This document shows, piece after piece, positions 63,230 to 64,000 of a stretch of 64,000 bases of DNA (position 1 is its first letter; each line of letters starts with the position of its first letter). The notes beneath the pieces were generated by a model. It did no database searches and was not told where the DNA came from. It saw nothing but the letters and a program-made list of their open reading frames with translations. Both the position numbers and the translations under genes were made by a program. Source of the stretch: Dyadobacter frigoris (lineage in GTDB: Bacteria; Bacteroidota; Bacteroidia; Cytophagales; Spirosomataceae); contig NZ_SZVO01000001.1 in NCBI RefSeq assembly GCF_005280585.1, positions 62,001 through 126,000 of the forward strand, read 5' to 3'.

Positions 63230-64000
63230 TTATAACGGTCCTTGTAACGCTTGTTCTTCACGCAATTTTTCTCTGGCTACTTTTCCGGAAACCAAAATAC
63301 TGATTTCATAAAGCATAAGTAATGGAATTGCTACGAGAATCTGGCTGTAAATATCAGGTGATGGTGTAATAACTGCCGCTACGATCAAAATTACGATGAA
63401 TGCATGTTTTCTATATTCACGCATAAATGAAGGTGTCAGGATACCTACTTTGGATAAAACAAACACTACAATAGGGAGCTGGAATGCAATTCCGCATGCT
63501 AAGGTAAGCGTTGCTACCGTAGAAATGTAAGACGAAATGTTGAATTCATTGGCAATCGATTCGTCAAGTTTCCAATTAGCTAAAAAGTTAAGTGCTAATG
63601 GCGTTACTATAAAATATCCGAAGAGAACTCCTGAAAAGAACAATAAAGTAACATAAAATACGGCCCCTCTCGCAGATTTACGCTCAGAAGCTTTGAGACC
63701 TGGTTTAATAAATCGCCAAATTTCCCAAAATGCGTAAGGGAAGGCAAATATTAATCCTACAATAACCGCTGATGTTAAACCCATTGTAAACTGATCGCCA
63801 ACACCAATACTCTGGATTTTAAAGTCAAGTGTTTTTACACACAATTCATCATAATCAACAAGGTCGGACAATTTACACATCATTCCGTAAGTCCAGAAAT
63901 CAGTTTTAGCAGGAGCAAGAATTACATAACGGTATATATCTTTAATATAAACGTAGGCAATAATAGCAAAAACCATTATAGATCCAACTGCACGGATTAC
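63230..64000 (-). CDS. tatC: Sec-independent protein translocase TatC, 5'-truncated
   Basis: 256 codons are in the window. The frame continues to the edge (VIRAVGSI precedes the apparent Met), so the true start lies beyond 64000. About six transmembrane helices are visible, with conserved GLTSAVIVGLIFAFPYAFWEIWRFIKPGL and FGYFIVTPLALNFL. TatC is the receptor of the twin-arginine pathway, which exports folded proteins. Bacteroidota TatC proteins carry the extended periplasmic loop seen here at about residues 20-70 of this fragment. No tatA is in the window. Confidence 0.93.
   Translation of the reverse strand, partial: VIRAVGSIMVFAIIAYVYIKDIYRYVILAPAKTDFWTYGMMCKLSDLVDYDELCVKTLDFKIQSIGVGDQFTMGLTSAVIVGLIFAFPYAFWEIWRFIKPGLKASERKSARGAVFYVTLLFFSGVLFGYFIVTPLALNFLANWKLDESIANEFNISSYISTVATLTLACGIAFQLPIVVFVLSKVGILTPSFMREYRKHAFIVILIVAAVITPSPDIYSQILVAIPLLMLYEISILVSGKVAREKLREEQALQGPL

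Overview
This window reads as chromosomal DNA of a Bacteroidota bacterium, most likely a member of Cytophagales/Spirosomaceae (Dyadobacter-like). That placement is inference. It rests on lineage-typical genes (DUF5672, LytTR/LytS pairs, PfkB sugar kinase, MnmD, OmpA/SWIM-SNF2 architectures), on promoters of the TTTG-N19..21-TAnnTTTG type, on few Shine-Dalgarno sequences, and on a tRNA gene without an encoded CCA end. Most of the window is ordinary housekeeping sequence. There are three repeat-rich intergenic stretches and one small restriction-modification island.

Layout. 1-2.9 kb: the 3' end of tcdA, a quinone oxidoreductase/esterase pair and a Crp-like regulator. 2.9-4.7 kb: a cluster of mini-hairpins, then a tandem array of degenerate tRNA-fMet 3' halves, each carrying an intrinsic terminator, leading into one intact initiator tRNA gene. 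4.8-9.2 kb: an LTA-synthase-like enzyme, era and der. 9.5-14.7 kb: a small secreted protein, a FAH-family enzyme, and a LytS/LytR-type two-component system divergent from an ABC exporter. 14.8-15.7 kb: a RES/Xre toxin-antitoxin module. 15.8-22.5 kb: uvrA, an ArnT-like glycosyltransferase, a PAP2 phosphatase, a nicotinamidase-like hydrolase and an unknown protein. 22.8-30.1 kb: two surface-glycan genes, an OmpA protein, tpiA, a tandem retropepsin-PDZ protein, mnmD, gmhA and a Nudix hydrolase. 30.3-40.0 kb: a SWIM-SNF2 helicase, RidA, GDPD, a PfkB kinase, a DUF5618 protein, cysS and a glutaminyl-cyclase-like lipoprotein. 40.0-43.0 kb: 191-bp tandem repeats and pbpC.

43.1-46.8 kb is the accessory island. 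A C5-cytosine methyltransferase overlaps an HNH endonuclease gene, and that endonuclease gene is split near codon 17 by an IS4-type element. The IS has clear terminal repeats and a 10-bp target duplication. Removing it restores an uninterrupted 392-codon reading frame, so the restriction half appears to have been silenced by a simple insertion while the methyltransferase stayed intact.

47.1-64 kb: glpK, a DnaQ-DUF3820 exonuclease, nuoKLMN (membrane arm of complex I, with its own promoter and separated from nuoA-J), a CapD-like dehydratase, an esterase, an SDR whose catalytic Lys is Asn, an alpha/beta hydrolase, a CBS protein, nadK, a dipeptide epimerase overlapping an AONS-like PLP enzyme, and the 5'-truncated tatC.

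The most unusual structure is the tRNA-fMet/terminator array at 3430-4657. It resembles in design the E. coli tyrT 'rtT' repeats but involves a different tRNA in a different phylum.
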